64,000 nt of DNA from Plantago major (Eukaryota; Streptophyta; Magnoliopsida; Lamiales; Plantaginaceae), in NCBI GenBank assembly GCA_026545765.1, contig CM048839.1, positions 60,819,677-60,883,676 on the forward strand, given 5' to 3'. Below are positions 21,870-33,090 of this stretch, in pieces. The position numbers and the translations under genes are program-made. Positions within the stretch are counted from its first letter, which is position 1. Every line of letters begins with the position of its first letter. The notes beneath the pieces are model-generated. The model was not told the DNA's origin. It did no database searches and saw nothing but the letters and a program-made list of their open reading frames with translations.

Positions 21870-22180
21870 TAATAAAGGGCTAGAGCTTTGAAGACGCTAT
21901 TAATGTAGTAACTGTTCTATTTTAGTTGAATTATTTTAGGTACGTCTATTTTTTGCATTGTTGAATTGACACAAACACGATTAATTTGGTACCATATTTA
22001 GCTTGTTGACTGAGTAAATCTAATTAAATGTTGATACGGAAACAATGGAAATATTGGCATTGTCAATATTCTTACTTCGGTGTAAGTGTTTGTAATTATT
22101 TAATACCAAATAATTCAAGAAAATCCCACAATTATTCTTGCTTCAAGTCCTATAGTTAAATTTTTTAATAAAAACCTAAC

Positions 22181-22181
<1 letters not shown>

Positions 22182-22221
<40 letters not shown>
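22182..22221. repeat. (AT)n microsatellite
   Basis: About twenty AT units. The flanks 21870-22650 contain no gene that I can support. Confidence 0.95.
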
Positions 22222-22224
<3 letters not shown>

Positions 22225-22653
22225 CCACACTATACAAAAGGATACAAACGTTTCATTTTTCCTCGCTCCATGCAACCATAAAGAGGAAAATGGTACCTAT
22301 CTAGTATTCTCTATAAACCAAAACCAATCCTTACCTTAGTCCTTAGCTTGCATACACCAATCCTCACATTAGCTTGCATACAAGCAATACATGTACAAGA
22401 ATCAATACCTAGAATCCAGATCCCAACCAAAAGTAGCATTCAAAGTTTCAAACTGCTTAATCACCAATGTCATCAAGAAAACCAGATAACTCAACGAAAT
22501 TAGAGTGTCACAAACAAAATCCCATAACAGCATTCCAGAATGCAAATTAAACTATACCACCTCCAAATTAGCCCAAACAATTGCAAAAATGTTGTCTAAC
22601 AGAACCCTAAAGCAATTCATATACCAGAAAATCGAATGGAATTGAGAAAGTAC

Positions 22654-22736
22654 CCTTTTGCGCATCCGATGAATTCTGCTGGACTTGAACTCATTGCGAG
22701 CAGAGAGGTCAAGGCGGAACATTGCAGCAATGGATC
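22654..22736 (-). other. Possible internal exon of an unrecognised gene
   Basis: On the minus strand an acceptor-like CTTTCATAG precedes GATCCATTGCTGCAATG, and the frame reads IAAMFRLDLSARNEFKSSRI then HRMRKR before a donor-like GG|GTACTTTC. The basic, codon-like content differs from the AT-rich surroundings. I cannot find flanking exons or a family, so this may be a fragment or chance. Confidence 0.25.
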
Positions 22737-22739
22737 CTA

Positions 22740-23869
22740 TGAAAGGATGGGGTGAGAATTTAAATAAATGTCAATATTCCTTTAACTAAAGCAACAAAGG
22801 TTCTAAAGTCATTCATAAAAACAAGTTGTCTCCATTACAGGACTCAGATAAATTTTACAGCGTCCATGATGGTAATTTCAGTAAATCATCAAACCGTCAC
22901 ATGGAGGAAAAAAAAAAAAAAAAAAAAAAAGCAAAGTAATCAAGCACTGAGCTGATAAAGGAAAAGCAAGAAAGTTTAAAAAAAACAAAACAAAACGGCC
23001 AAGCGTTTTCTCGGAGTAGATGTCTTGAAGCTCATATGAACAGCCCGTGAAAGAAACATTCTTCCTTGATAAGATTGATTTTGCTTTTCAGGGTACGTAC
23101 AATATCGACCAGCCGTTCTGGCAGACGGACCGGTTTTACTGATGAAGCAAGGTCCAAAAACTTGTTTGGTTTGTTTTGGGTTGGAGTTTTTTTGGGCCAA
23201 GTGATCGGGACATTCTCTTGGCAACTCGATTGGGCATTTAGTCTACGTGGATCGTATGGTAGTTTTGAAAAAAAAAGGAGGTTTAGCTGGTGGCCCAAAT
23301 TCTTGCTTCGTGCCACGTCGGATAAGGTGTGTTCATTTGCCTTAAAATACAACGCGATTAGACATTTTTACCCTTGCCTAGGTAATTTACTAAGTAATTA
23401 TTACACCTTCAAAACCCATATACCAAACAACAGTCAAATGAGTTTCTTATTTATATCCATCTACAAGTCAACCAATCAAACAACTAATTTGCTGGGCCAA
23501 GTCCGTTTTTATAACCCAGATTCTAAAAAAAAAATAGTGAATTGGAACCGGTTTTTGTCTTCACCCATAGTTGGTACCAAACTCACCATAAATCACCAAA
23601 TTTGAACTACAAACTCTGACAATAGCATGATTCTGGTATGGTAGATAGCGGCTATGAAGAGGGAAAAAGATGTATACTGAGAGATATCTGATTAGAAGTA
23701 ATTGCAAACTTAAAAATCAAGTGGTAAACGCAATCAGTAGAAACAGGACAGATAATAACTCCAAATTCCACAAGTTGAGCACATTGCAACAAGGTACCCA
23801 ACTTCTAGAAAGTGTCAAGAACTGGAAGATAAACTCGGCAAAATTCTCATTTCAATTGTTTCTTAAATT
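22740..23869. other. Region downstream of the POLAR-like gene, no supported gene
   Basis: Contains an A-run at about 22911-22930 and a few short open frames on both strands without recognisable domains. Part of 23600-23869 is probably the 3' untranslated region of the minus-strand gene. Confidence 0.5.
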
Positions 23870-24637
23870 TCAATGTTCATTTTCATAATTTAACAACAAA
23901 GATCTTTGAGCTTTCAACAGCGCAGGAGAACCCTGCCTTGCTTTCTCCACAATCTGCCTTATCAACAGCCTCTCCATCTCATCATCAGTCTCGTCCACAT
24001 CATCATCGTCATGATCTCCACCCATTACGTAACTGATTTCCGTTTGTGGAGTCCCATCGGTTGAGTGCACCACGTAACGATTTAACACGCCATTTTGGAC
24101 AGGATGTATGACTTGCTTGTGCTCATGAAACATCTCTTGATGGTTGCTGGGTTCTTCCTCATCCGAATCTGATAACTTATTTAACTCCTCATACGCCTCA
24201 TTGTACGCTGAAAGAGCTTCCCCTGATAAATTGATAACGAACGGCTGGTCTAAAGATGGTTGTCCATCTCCCACAACTGGACTACGTGTTCCATAGATAG
24301 GGGCGTCTATGGGGGGCATATTTCGGCATTCCATGACTTTTTTTTGGCTACTTTCAAGTGCTGCCTCAAGTTCATTGATGCGCTCTTCAAGTCTGGACTG
24401 GATAACTTCATGTAATCGCAGGCTCAGCTCTCTCGGGTCAACGGGATATCGAGCGGACTGGGGAGTGGAACTGCCACTTCCATCCCTATCAGCATAAAGT
24501 TGGGCGCCAGTTTTTTCACCAAACAAGTCTGCTCTTAACTCTCCAACTATAACATCGGTTACAAAATCTGGATGTTGCTGCAATTAGGTCCAGTAGAGTT
24601 TGTTAAATAAGCAGTTGAACTTCAAAAAATGTCGAGA

Positions 24638-24681
<44 letters not shown>

Positions 24682-27600
24682 TCTACCCTCAAACAAGTCA
24701 TAATTGGTTCTATCCCCTCTTGTATAATATACCAAACAAATAAGCAAATATTCTAATCCAACATATACTACAACTACCTCCTTTGATAACAACATACCGC
24801 TCGCTTCAAAGTTCAAAGTGCACCCAAATGAGTTGATTAATCGAAAGCATATATATGTGCATGCTCTTATCACTACATCATATGCAAGTGTAATAGTGCA
24901 TGCAGCCAAGCAAGACAGATAGAAACGTAAGCAAAACCACCTAAATTATGATGTATCATGTGAGGACGTGAAAGGCCTTCACCGGACAGAACTATCATAA
25001 AATGCCAACATGGATGTTGAAGTGTATTACGGTCAATTCTCCATGTCATGCAAACTGAACATGACATGGAGAATTGCTCATACTGATTTACTTTCAATAA
25101 TTTAGAGACTTGAATAGAAGGTTTTCATTCACTAAGAAAGAGAGTTTTGCTATGAATGTTGTCATTCTTATATACTACGACGATAGAAGTAAAAAAAGGG
25201 AAATCATGTGTGCTAAGCCCAGAGAGAGAGAGAGAGCATGGCAGACATATTGTGTGCAACTTTGCACTTGCATTTATGCAAAGAGGCTGTTTTCGTTCAT
25301 GAACCGTTAACCTTCAGCCAACCAGTCACCAGCAGAACAACTAAGGTGAAAATAGGATATGAAAATTGACAATTGACAAATGAATTATGAATACCAACTT
25401 GAAATTAAACTAGTAGTATTTTTAACGAGGGCTGGAAGCTAACCGGTTCAAATAATTCAGAAAAAAGGGACATTGAGCAGGAGATAACTGATTTTCAGTA
25501 AATCAGCATTAACACAGGAATCAACAGTGTTATTAACCAGCAGAAATAATAGTCCCCAACAGTCCTATACACAGTATATTTTCCCTAGAAAATCAACACT
25601 AAATTACCAACTTGACACTTAGAGACGTGTGATAGGCATTTGTCTATGTTATTAATCAACAGTAAGAGGAAGAAGTTAAAGCCAAAACTGGGAGAGCAAA
25701 TCAGCAAGACAATCGCCTGTTATTATCTGTAAGCCCCTGTTAGCATAATTTCTGCAAAGTTAAGCAAGCAGCACGGCATCCATACCTCAGCCATGTTGGA
25801 TATCTTCCGTTCCAGCCTTGATGAATTTATGCTTGACTCCAACCTCTCGAGTTCAGCTTCGAGTTCTGCTTCGATTCGACTCATAGATTCTTCTTCAGGC
25901 TTTGGGTGGTAAAATTCTTCAGTAGAATCCCCTAAGGAGTTGCCTAGTTTCATTTCAGGAGATGAAGCATGTACATCATCGTCACAGTATGAAGCATTGT
26001 GCAGATCACGTGATTCAAAATCCTCCACTGCCAGCTCCTTCACAGTTAATGAATCTTTCATCTCGAGCTCATCCTGCAGATCCTGAACTAGGTTTGTGCT
26101 CTGCTTTAACAACTTATTCAACTTGTCCATTTCCCGCTTATTTGCCATGAAAGAAGAAATTATGCCCGTCGTGAATCCAAGATAAATAAGAAAAGCCCCT
26201 TCAAGTGATCCTGCTAAAAGAGAGAACGTTAGGGCCAGAGAATATAATTGGCAAAACAACAAAGAGGGTGTTTTTAGGCCACGAGCCTGTGACCTACAGG
26301 TGACTAACGGAGCAACTTACACTGAATTAGGATTTCAAATTGCAGTGAAGGCAAGTACAATATTTAACCGAATCAAGAAATTACATACACATATAGGAAA
26401 TTGATTGCTTTACTTATCTTTCCGCAAACAGTATCACCATATAGTATGAGAATGAGCAAGTATGGTAATTTCTTTATTATTGACAACATTTTGCCAAATG
26501 AAAGTGCTTAAAACCCACAAATGGACAAAGATAACTGCACTTGTTCTCCCCAAAGAAGGAAGAGGTAACTTCCGCCATTTTGATCATGTTTGTTCAACTT
26601 AGGCAGACAAATTATAAAATTACTTTAGATTCACCATACCCTCAGCAACTCATGCAATCAATGATATATACGTTGTCTATCTTAAATAGCTAAACTAGAT
26701 AAAATAATCTTGTTTGCCTTTACCACAAAGTCAGTGTTTTTCTCTACTATGTACCAAGCTATATTTACTAAAGTAAAACTGAAAAAAAACCACCAGCACT
26801 AAAGCTTATCCATTTATTCCTGTAACAAAATACTACAATGCAGATGAAACAAGTTTACATCACCGGTTCTATTCTGACTGCAATTCCAAAACAAATGAGT
26901 TACACAAGATGAAGAAATTGTAAGTTAAAGACTGCGCCTGTGCGAAAAATGAATTCAAAACAAGTCAGTACAACAAATCACCTAGTGCATTGCTGCGATC
27001 CAGATTGCTCATTTCACAACATTTCCTCCTTGAAACCTGCTGTTCTGTTCTAACTTTAGCTTTCTTTTGTGTCCCTGGAGTTACAATATTAGGCAGCCTG
27101 GGAACACCAATCACACACACACCATCTTCCGCATAAACATCCTTCTGCGACTTCCGATTGACCTCTCTAGTCATGAAGGATTCCCGAGACCTTCTGTTAA
27201 TTATTCTGCTTCCATCAGTGACAACAAATGGCCTTAAAGTTCGTTTCTCTAGCGTATGCTTGGAGTAAGTATATTCTTCAACTTCATAATACTCCTTACA
27301 TAACTGAGCAATTAGACAACTTTCAAGAGAGCTCCACGGTTTTATGAATTTACTCGTGAGTCGTCTACTTCTAAGGCTACTCCTATCTCCTCCAAATCCA
27401 TACGAAAACCCCATTTCTGTTGACGAAGACTGAGGCAGCAAGTCTCGAGCTACTCTACGTTCCCAATCCCTTGAAATATCTTCACTGTTTAAAAACCTAA
27501 CCGATGAAATCGAAATTGTACTCTGACTAGCAGAATTATCCAACATTGCAAAATTTTCGTTTTGGAGACCACTAGTACACGCCAAGTCCTTTTCTCTAGT

Positions 27601-27687
27601 CCTATCTTCCACCAATGGCTTTCTCCAAGAATTATCCCTAGTAAGATTCTTCAGCTGCTGAGCTGCAGCAACAACCCACACCTCCAT
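23870..27687 (-). CDS. POLAR-like cell-polarity protein, three exons
   Basis: Exons 26982-27687, 25786-26210 and 23870-24577 join in phase with GT/AG borders to 612 residues. The start is ATG 27685-27687 (MEVWVVAAAQQLKNL). Exon 1 is Ser/Arg-rich. Exon 2 opens with a hydrophobic segment (GAFLIYLGFTTGIISSFMA, about residues 239-257), then NKREMDKLNKLLKQ with VQDLQDELEMKDSLTVKEL, and ends in an EAELEAELERLE coiled coil. Exon 3 has another coiled coil (ERINELEAALESSQ), an Asp-rich stretch and MERLLIRQIVEKARQGS near the stop. This organisation matches, as I recall them, plant POLAR-like proteins, which mark one cortical side of cells before asymmetric division. That identity is less certain than the gene itself. 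All frames are open and no damage is seen. Confidence 0.8.
24578..25785 (-). other. Intron 2 of the POLAR-like gene
   Basis: Begins GTATGG at 25785 and ends TTGCAG at 24578 (minus strand). Holds a long A-run on the plus strand (about 24641-24679) and no other gene. Confidence 0.8.
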
Positions 27688-27689
27688 TT

Positions 27690-28180
27690 ACAAGAACCCT
27701 AACTAGTAATCACACTATAGAAAACGCCAGCAAATCAATACAAACAGAGCTCTGATAGTTGAGATTAGGATTATGTGAGTCTTCGAAGCTACCGGATTGG
27801 ATCGGTGTAATCGAAAAACACACCGATCCAATCCGATAATCCTAATGTAAGAAATTCTCTTTTTGTTGTTTTCACATTTACCCAAAAAAGAAAACAATGA
27901 GTCAATGAGAATGAAAAGAAAAATTGGAATAAGGAGGATGGAAAAAGTGTTGAAAAAACAAGCAGAGTGACAGTAGTCTAAGGCGGCAGGTGTGGTGGGT
28001 GTGGATTTGGTTTCTGTTCTGTGTGGAAGAATGATCTCTGATATTTTGGGCACATTAGCACAATCATCCACAAATTTTTTGAAACTGCAAAAATTAAATG
28101 CCAAGATTTTCATACTAGCACGGGTTAATTCGTTATATTTTTTCATCTTCAGAATCTTGTGCGAAACCGTCTATACTTGA
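27690..28180 (-). promoter_or_regulatory. Upstream/promoter region of the POLAR-like gene
   Basis: Non-coding sequence just before the start codon, with a 12-bp repeat ACACCGATCCAATC and its complement around 27790-27835 that could pair. No clear TATA box was located. Confidence 0.35.
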
Positions 28181-28189
28181 TTTAAAATA

Positions 28190-28352
28190 GATAGGTACAT
28201 GTAGAAAAAAAGATTAAATAAAGTATGAGAGATAGTAAATAAAATATAAGACAGATTTCCATTAAAGATATGAGAATTTAAAATAGGAACTTGAAATTTG
28301 AACGTCACAAAATGGAATGCAAAAAGTTAAAATCGGGTCAGATGGAGTATAT
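28190..28352. mobile_element. Decayed Stowaway-like MITE remnant
   Basis: The stretch with AAATAAAGTATGAGAGATAG, CAAAATGGAATGCAAAAAG and GTCAGATGGAGTATATG resembles one end of a Stowaway-type element. It is similar in order to 60465-60610. The opposite end is not clear. Confidence 0.5.
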
Positions 28353-30217
28353 GTGTGTGTGTGGACAAAGCCACACAAAGTTGTAGGAAGTGCAACTTTG
28401 TAAATGAATATTGATTGAGGAATAATTCAAACAAATTTTGATGATTCTAAATCCACACTTGACGTTTTGTCATTACGCCTAAGTTTAATTGTGTAGTCAA
28501 ACTTACCAAAAAAAAGAGTAATTAAAATTTAAAACATCGATAAATATATCGATTTACCCTTCGAATTTACCTTTACATTCAATTGGCTATCTCAATTCAA
28601 TTCAACGTAACTTTTTGTAAATTGACATAGAATTTATCAATTTTGATATTTTGCATGCATTGCACATTGTCCTCGTTCATGTCTCGATGCAAATTTCATG
28701 ATTTCACTTATGTTTTTGCTTTGTTCTATTTTAACCAAGTAAAGAATACAAACGTCTGATTGCATTGATATATGTTTGCTTATATATCAACATATGTCAG
28801 CTACGAAAAAGATATAATCCATCCGTCCCACGCCAATTGTCCACTTTTGTTGTTTTGGACCTCCCGTTGGAGTTGTCCACTTTCAAGGATGATATTTATT
28901 AAACACGTCAACGACGATTTATCCTTAGAATTGGGATAAGAGGATAAAGCCATTACTGGATTCCTTTCGGCCAAATGAGTAGACTGACTTATCCTAGTCA
29001 GCGATCCTAAGTGATTACACTTGTATGATTTCGGGATAAGTCATATATGACTGGACATGACGAGAAGCGAGCATTCACTAACCAATACTGTTGAACAAGG
29101 TTTAGTGATTAGCTCAATATTAGTATCGTCACGGATGATCAGATGCAATGCGATCTTAACTAGTCTTCACATGGACGAATTAATGCGTGTCGCATTTAAT
29201 TTTGAGTTTATAGAGAGTGTTCACCAGCGTTTGAAACCGGTCTTAGTTACTTGAGTTATTAGTTTAATGTAGACAGGATCGTATGTGAAAGTACTGAATT
29301 CACTACTGTGTAAAACATGGATAAAAGTTAGACTCCCATGCTAAATTGGTTTGGGATAAAAATTACATCTCCTCCGCTCCTCCTGAAATCGATCCTGGGT
29401 CCAAATTAGTCTCTACCTTTGCAAAGTATTACAGATTTGTCCAAATTGCATTTTATGGACCGGGCATTTTAATATATTCCACATGGATATTCCTTGTCTC
29501 ATGTGGAAATACATTTATTCTTGTTGCTTATTTGGTTTTCTTCCGTCTTCATTTTCTAATTTGTTTCTTTTCTTTCTCTTATTTGTCTCATCTTCTTGTT
29601 CTTTCCCTTCCTCTCTTCTCTTTTCCTCTTTCCCTTCTTTTTCTTTGATGTTTATGCACCATTGTCGTTGGTGTTTATATACCGTTGCCAGAGCTCTTTG
29701 AAAAACTCCAATCAACCATTGTCATTGGTGTTTGAAGATGTTTGGTTTATGTTTGAATTCGATCCAAAAGTTTTGTTACTGGTTTGAGGTTTTTTAAAAA
29801 ATTATGGGTAGAGAATTTGACGGACTTAATTGTAAAATTAGAAAAATTGTAGGGACTGAATTGAAATTTTTCAAAGTATGGAGACCTGTCATGTGATTTG
29901 CTTTATAATAGCTACAATAAAACAAAAGCAGAAATAAATAAAGAAATCAGAAACCACTTTTATTCATTTTCCATGTCATTTAAATTTGTGAGCATGGATA
30001 TTAAAGTGAACTTTTGGATTAATGCATGTGTAATTTATGATTTATCTATGTGTCATTTAAAAACTGTTGTGAGAGTTCTAACAGTTAGACACACTGTAAG
30101 AATTTGGACTAACAACGACACTTTTTTGCACTAGTCTACTTTTATACCACCTATCATAAGTTAATTATCATGGTTATGCATTTATGATTTATCTTTCTTT
30201 CCTGGAAATGAGATAGA
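28353..30217. other. Intergenic region, no supported gene
   Basis: AT-rich. A Stowaway-like end (CATCCGTCCCACGCC) occurs near 28819 without a clear partner. A CT-rich stretch at 29560-29650 gives long low-complexity frames that are not genes. Confidence 0.5.
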
Positions 30218-32165
30218 CAAAAGTGATTTATCAGTAGTTTTTAGTCGTAATACTCCGAGTGAGAGGGTGCAGGAGGTGAGGGGTATTTTGGGGATGCGTG
30301 TTGTTGATAAGCATGAGCAATATCTAGGTTTGCCTACTGATATGGGTCGGTCGAAAAAAGAGGTGTTTGGGTGGTTGAGGGAGCGGGTTTGGAAGAAAAC
30401 TCAGGGGTTTGGGGAGCATAGTCTGTCTCAAGGAGGGAAAGAAGTTCTTATTAAAGCTGTCTTCCAGTCTATTCCTACTTATGTAATGAGTTGTTTTAAG
30501 CTTCCTGATTATCTTCTTACTGAAATTGAGTCTGTTATTGCAAAGTTTTGGTGGGGAGATGGTCCGAAAAATAAAATTCATTGGCTTAAGTGGGATTCTT
30601 TGTGTGAGAATAAGAGGGATGGGGGTATGGGTTTTCGTGATCTTCGGTCTTTTAATTTGGCTATGTTGGGGAAACAGATTTGGCGAATTATTCACTATCC
30701 AGATTCTCTTCTTAGCCGGGTTCTGAAAGCGAAATATTTTTCTGATTGTGATGTACTTGATGCTACAACAAAGTGTAATTCTTCTTATACTTGGAAGAGT
30801 TTGTGTAGTTCTTTGGAAATTATTCGCAAAGGTGTGTGTTGGAGAGTGGGTAATGGTGAAAGTATTCATGTTTGGACTGATAATTGGCTTCCTCGAGATT
30901 ATGCTTTGCGTGTTGTCACTCCTAATTTTCATGCTTTGGCTGATTTGTATGTCTCTGATCTGATTGATATATCTGCTTTTAGTTGGGATAGAGATTTACT
31001 CACTCAGTTATTTTGGGATGATGATGTTGCTGCTATTCTTCGTATTCCTCTATTACATGAGTCCTGTGCTGATATGAGGGTGTGGCATTATACAAAGCAT
31101 GGTTTTTATTCTGTCCGGACAGCCTATTATTTAGCTCGGTATATTCGTCATCAACAGGTTGCTACAGTACATGGCGCAGCAGTAGTTCGATTCTGGAGGG
31201 TAATTGGGATTTTGTGTGGAAATGTAATTTACCTAATAAGATAAAGATTTTTATGTGGCGTCTCTTGAAACAAGCTCTTCCTGTCCTTGATGTTTTATGA
31301 CACAGACATCTTGTTGATGATGCCCTTTGTCCTGTTTGTCATTGTGCTGATGAAACAATTATCCATCTGTTTCGGAATTGTCATTTTGCAAGAGTTACTT
31401 GGGCCATTTCTCCTATTGCTAATAATTATTTATCTTCAGATACAAGAGTCATGTGGGATTGGTTTATGGATGTCAGAAAGAAGATGTGTAAGGAGGATCT
31501 TGATCTTTTTGTGTGTACTTGCTGGAGTATTTGGCATAACAGAAATCAGGTGGTACATGAAGGAAGTCGTGAGGAACCTATGGGCACGGCTCGTTTTGCA
31601 ATGGACTACGTTAGTAATTACAAAGCTGCTCAACCTTACTTCTCCAATCCAAGACCCCCAGATATTGCATCGATGTGGCAACCACCAGCTGTTGGAACGT
31701 TCAAAGTTAACTTTGACGCTTCCGTTACTTGCACTCCTTCGTCTATTGGCCTTAGAGTGGTGGTTCGTAATAGCTATGGGGACGTTATTAGTTGGAGCAG
31801 ATGCAAAATTCTATTTCTACAGATCGAGAGGGTCCGAGGCGCCGCCTTTCATCGCTATTCAGAAGTCTTGCTCTCTCATTGCACAGTAACTATTGAAGGT
31901 GATCGCAATGCTTTATTCAACATATAAGAAACATTGGTATTTATCTATCATTTGGAGATTGTGTTGAGGCCATTCGAGACTTAAGTTCTTCTTTTGATTC
32001 TATTACTTTCCAGTTTATTCCAAGACAAGGCAATGGTTTAGCACATGCTTTAGCAAAAAATGTTGTTGCTGATGATGATGGAGAAAATGTTCTCCCTTTT
32101 GATATTTCATGTATTTGACTCTATTTGCTGATTAATGAATGATAACAGATGTTTTGATAAAAAAA
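30218..32165 (+). mobile_element. 5'-truncated LINE (L1-type), decayed
   Basis: Starts inside the reverse transcriptase C-terminal region (SDLSVVFSRNT, then YLGLPTDMGRSKKEVFGWL). It continues through the maturase-like IPTYVMSCFKLPDYL and WWGDGPKNKIHWLKW blocks, a zinc-binding RT C-terminal region and a plant LINE RNase H-like segment (FKVNFDAS at about 31703). Frameshifts occur near 31180-31300 and around 31800-31930. The end is TGA near 32116 followed by A-runs (32159-32180). AAAAGTGAT before the start (about 30217-30226) recurs after the A-tail, a likely short target duplication. It belongs to the RNase H-bearing L1 lineage common in plants and is inactive. Confidence 0.85.
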
Positions 32166-32180
32166 AAAAATTAAAAAAAA

Positions 32181-32826
32181 AGTGATAACCAATCTATCTT
32201 AAAACATGAAGAAATTAATTTAGGGCCTTCCAAATAATTAGTTTACAAGGCAGGTGAGGAAAATATTAATGCTGGTATGTATGCTCATAACCTTCCAACT
32301 ATGGGATGACATAATACAATTACAATCTACAATATGAATCTATCACCTAGCGAACCAACCAAATACAATGGGGTAACCTAAGTAGCATACGTTTCTAGCA
32401 TGAAGTATTCAATCTGTTCTTACGTATTCAATACGCATACGTAAAAATACGTGAAGAATAAGTATTATTTTTCTTTACAACCGTAAGTTATTCTTATATG
32501 TTATCGCTTTTTATAGAACTGAATTTTGAAAGAGTCCTTTTTTAACAAGACTTCTTATTTTTTTTTCGTAAATAGGTCAAAGTTTAAAAATGTTGTGATT
32601 TAGTAATTACTAAAAAACCTGATTTAATAAATCTAATCCTGACATATAATTATCTATATCACAACATAAAAATATATAAATGTAAATAATCAAACGTATT
32701 CTTGACGTATTCGCATTTTAAAATTTTGAATTTTATCATTTTTCGTATTCATACTCATATTCGTGGTTCCTATGTGGTAATTGACCTAGATAAATATATG
32801 CATTAGACAATGATTTAATTAGTGTT
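32181..32826. other. Intergenic, no supported gene
   Basis: AT-rich sequence with scattered TACGTATTC and GAATACG words but no clear repeat borders. Confidence 0.5.
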
Positions 32827-33032
32827 TGTTATGGATAAATCACATGAGTTAGTGGACGAAAGGATTAATGTACAAATAAGTGGATGAAGAGTTAAATGTA
32901 TAAAGTAGTGGAGATGTCTTTGTCTCTTTATATCAGTTTTCACTTGTATAAATACCCATCATGTACTTTAATGTTGATGAGTAGAATAAACTCTCAATTC
33001 TCTCCTTTCTCTTCTATGTTTGTTTCTTAACA
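32827..33032 (+). repeat. 5' LTR of the old copia-like element
   Basis: 206 bp, TG...CA. It shares GTACAAATAAGTGGATGAAG and GTGGAGATGTCTTTGTCTCT with the 3' LTR. A TATA-like TATAAATA occurs near 32947. Confidence 0.88.
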
Positions 33033-33090
33033 CGTTATCAGCATGACTCTACCAATTGAGTTATACAATTGTGCTACCAATTGAGTTATA
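33033..33090 (+). promoter_or_regulatory. Half-tRNA-type primer site with extended antisense tRNA match
   Basis: Directly after the LTR the sequence reads CGTTATCAGCATGACTCTAC and then CAATTGAGTTATA. Its complement reads like the 5' half of a tRNA from D-arm (TAACTCAATTGGTAGAG) to anticodon loop (GCTGATAAC). A partial second copy of the D-arm complement follows at 33073-33090. Anticodon-region priming is known for copia elements. The tRNA identity is not settled. Confidence 0.5.

Noticed and set aside
23066..23605. 179-codon plus-strand frame downstream of the POLAR-like gene
   Set aside because: No recognisable domain, overlaps other short frames, and codon use looks random.
30324..30932. 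202-codon minus-strand frame
   Set aside because: Shadow of the plus-strand LINE RT frame.
32376..32790. Possible inverted repeat with TACGTATTC words
   Set aside because: Arms align poorly by eye and no borders or target duplication could be set.
33033..33090. Possible tRNA gene on the minus strand
   Set aside because: Only a 5'-half-like sequence is present. There is no acceptor stem, T-arm or 3' half, and the position right after an LTR fits a primer site better.
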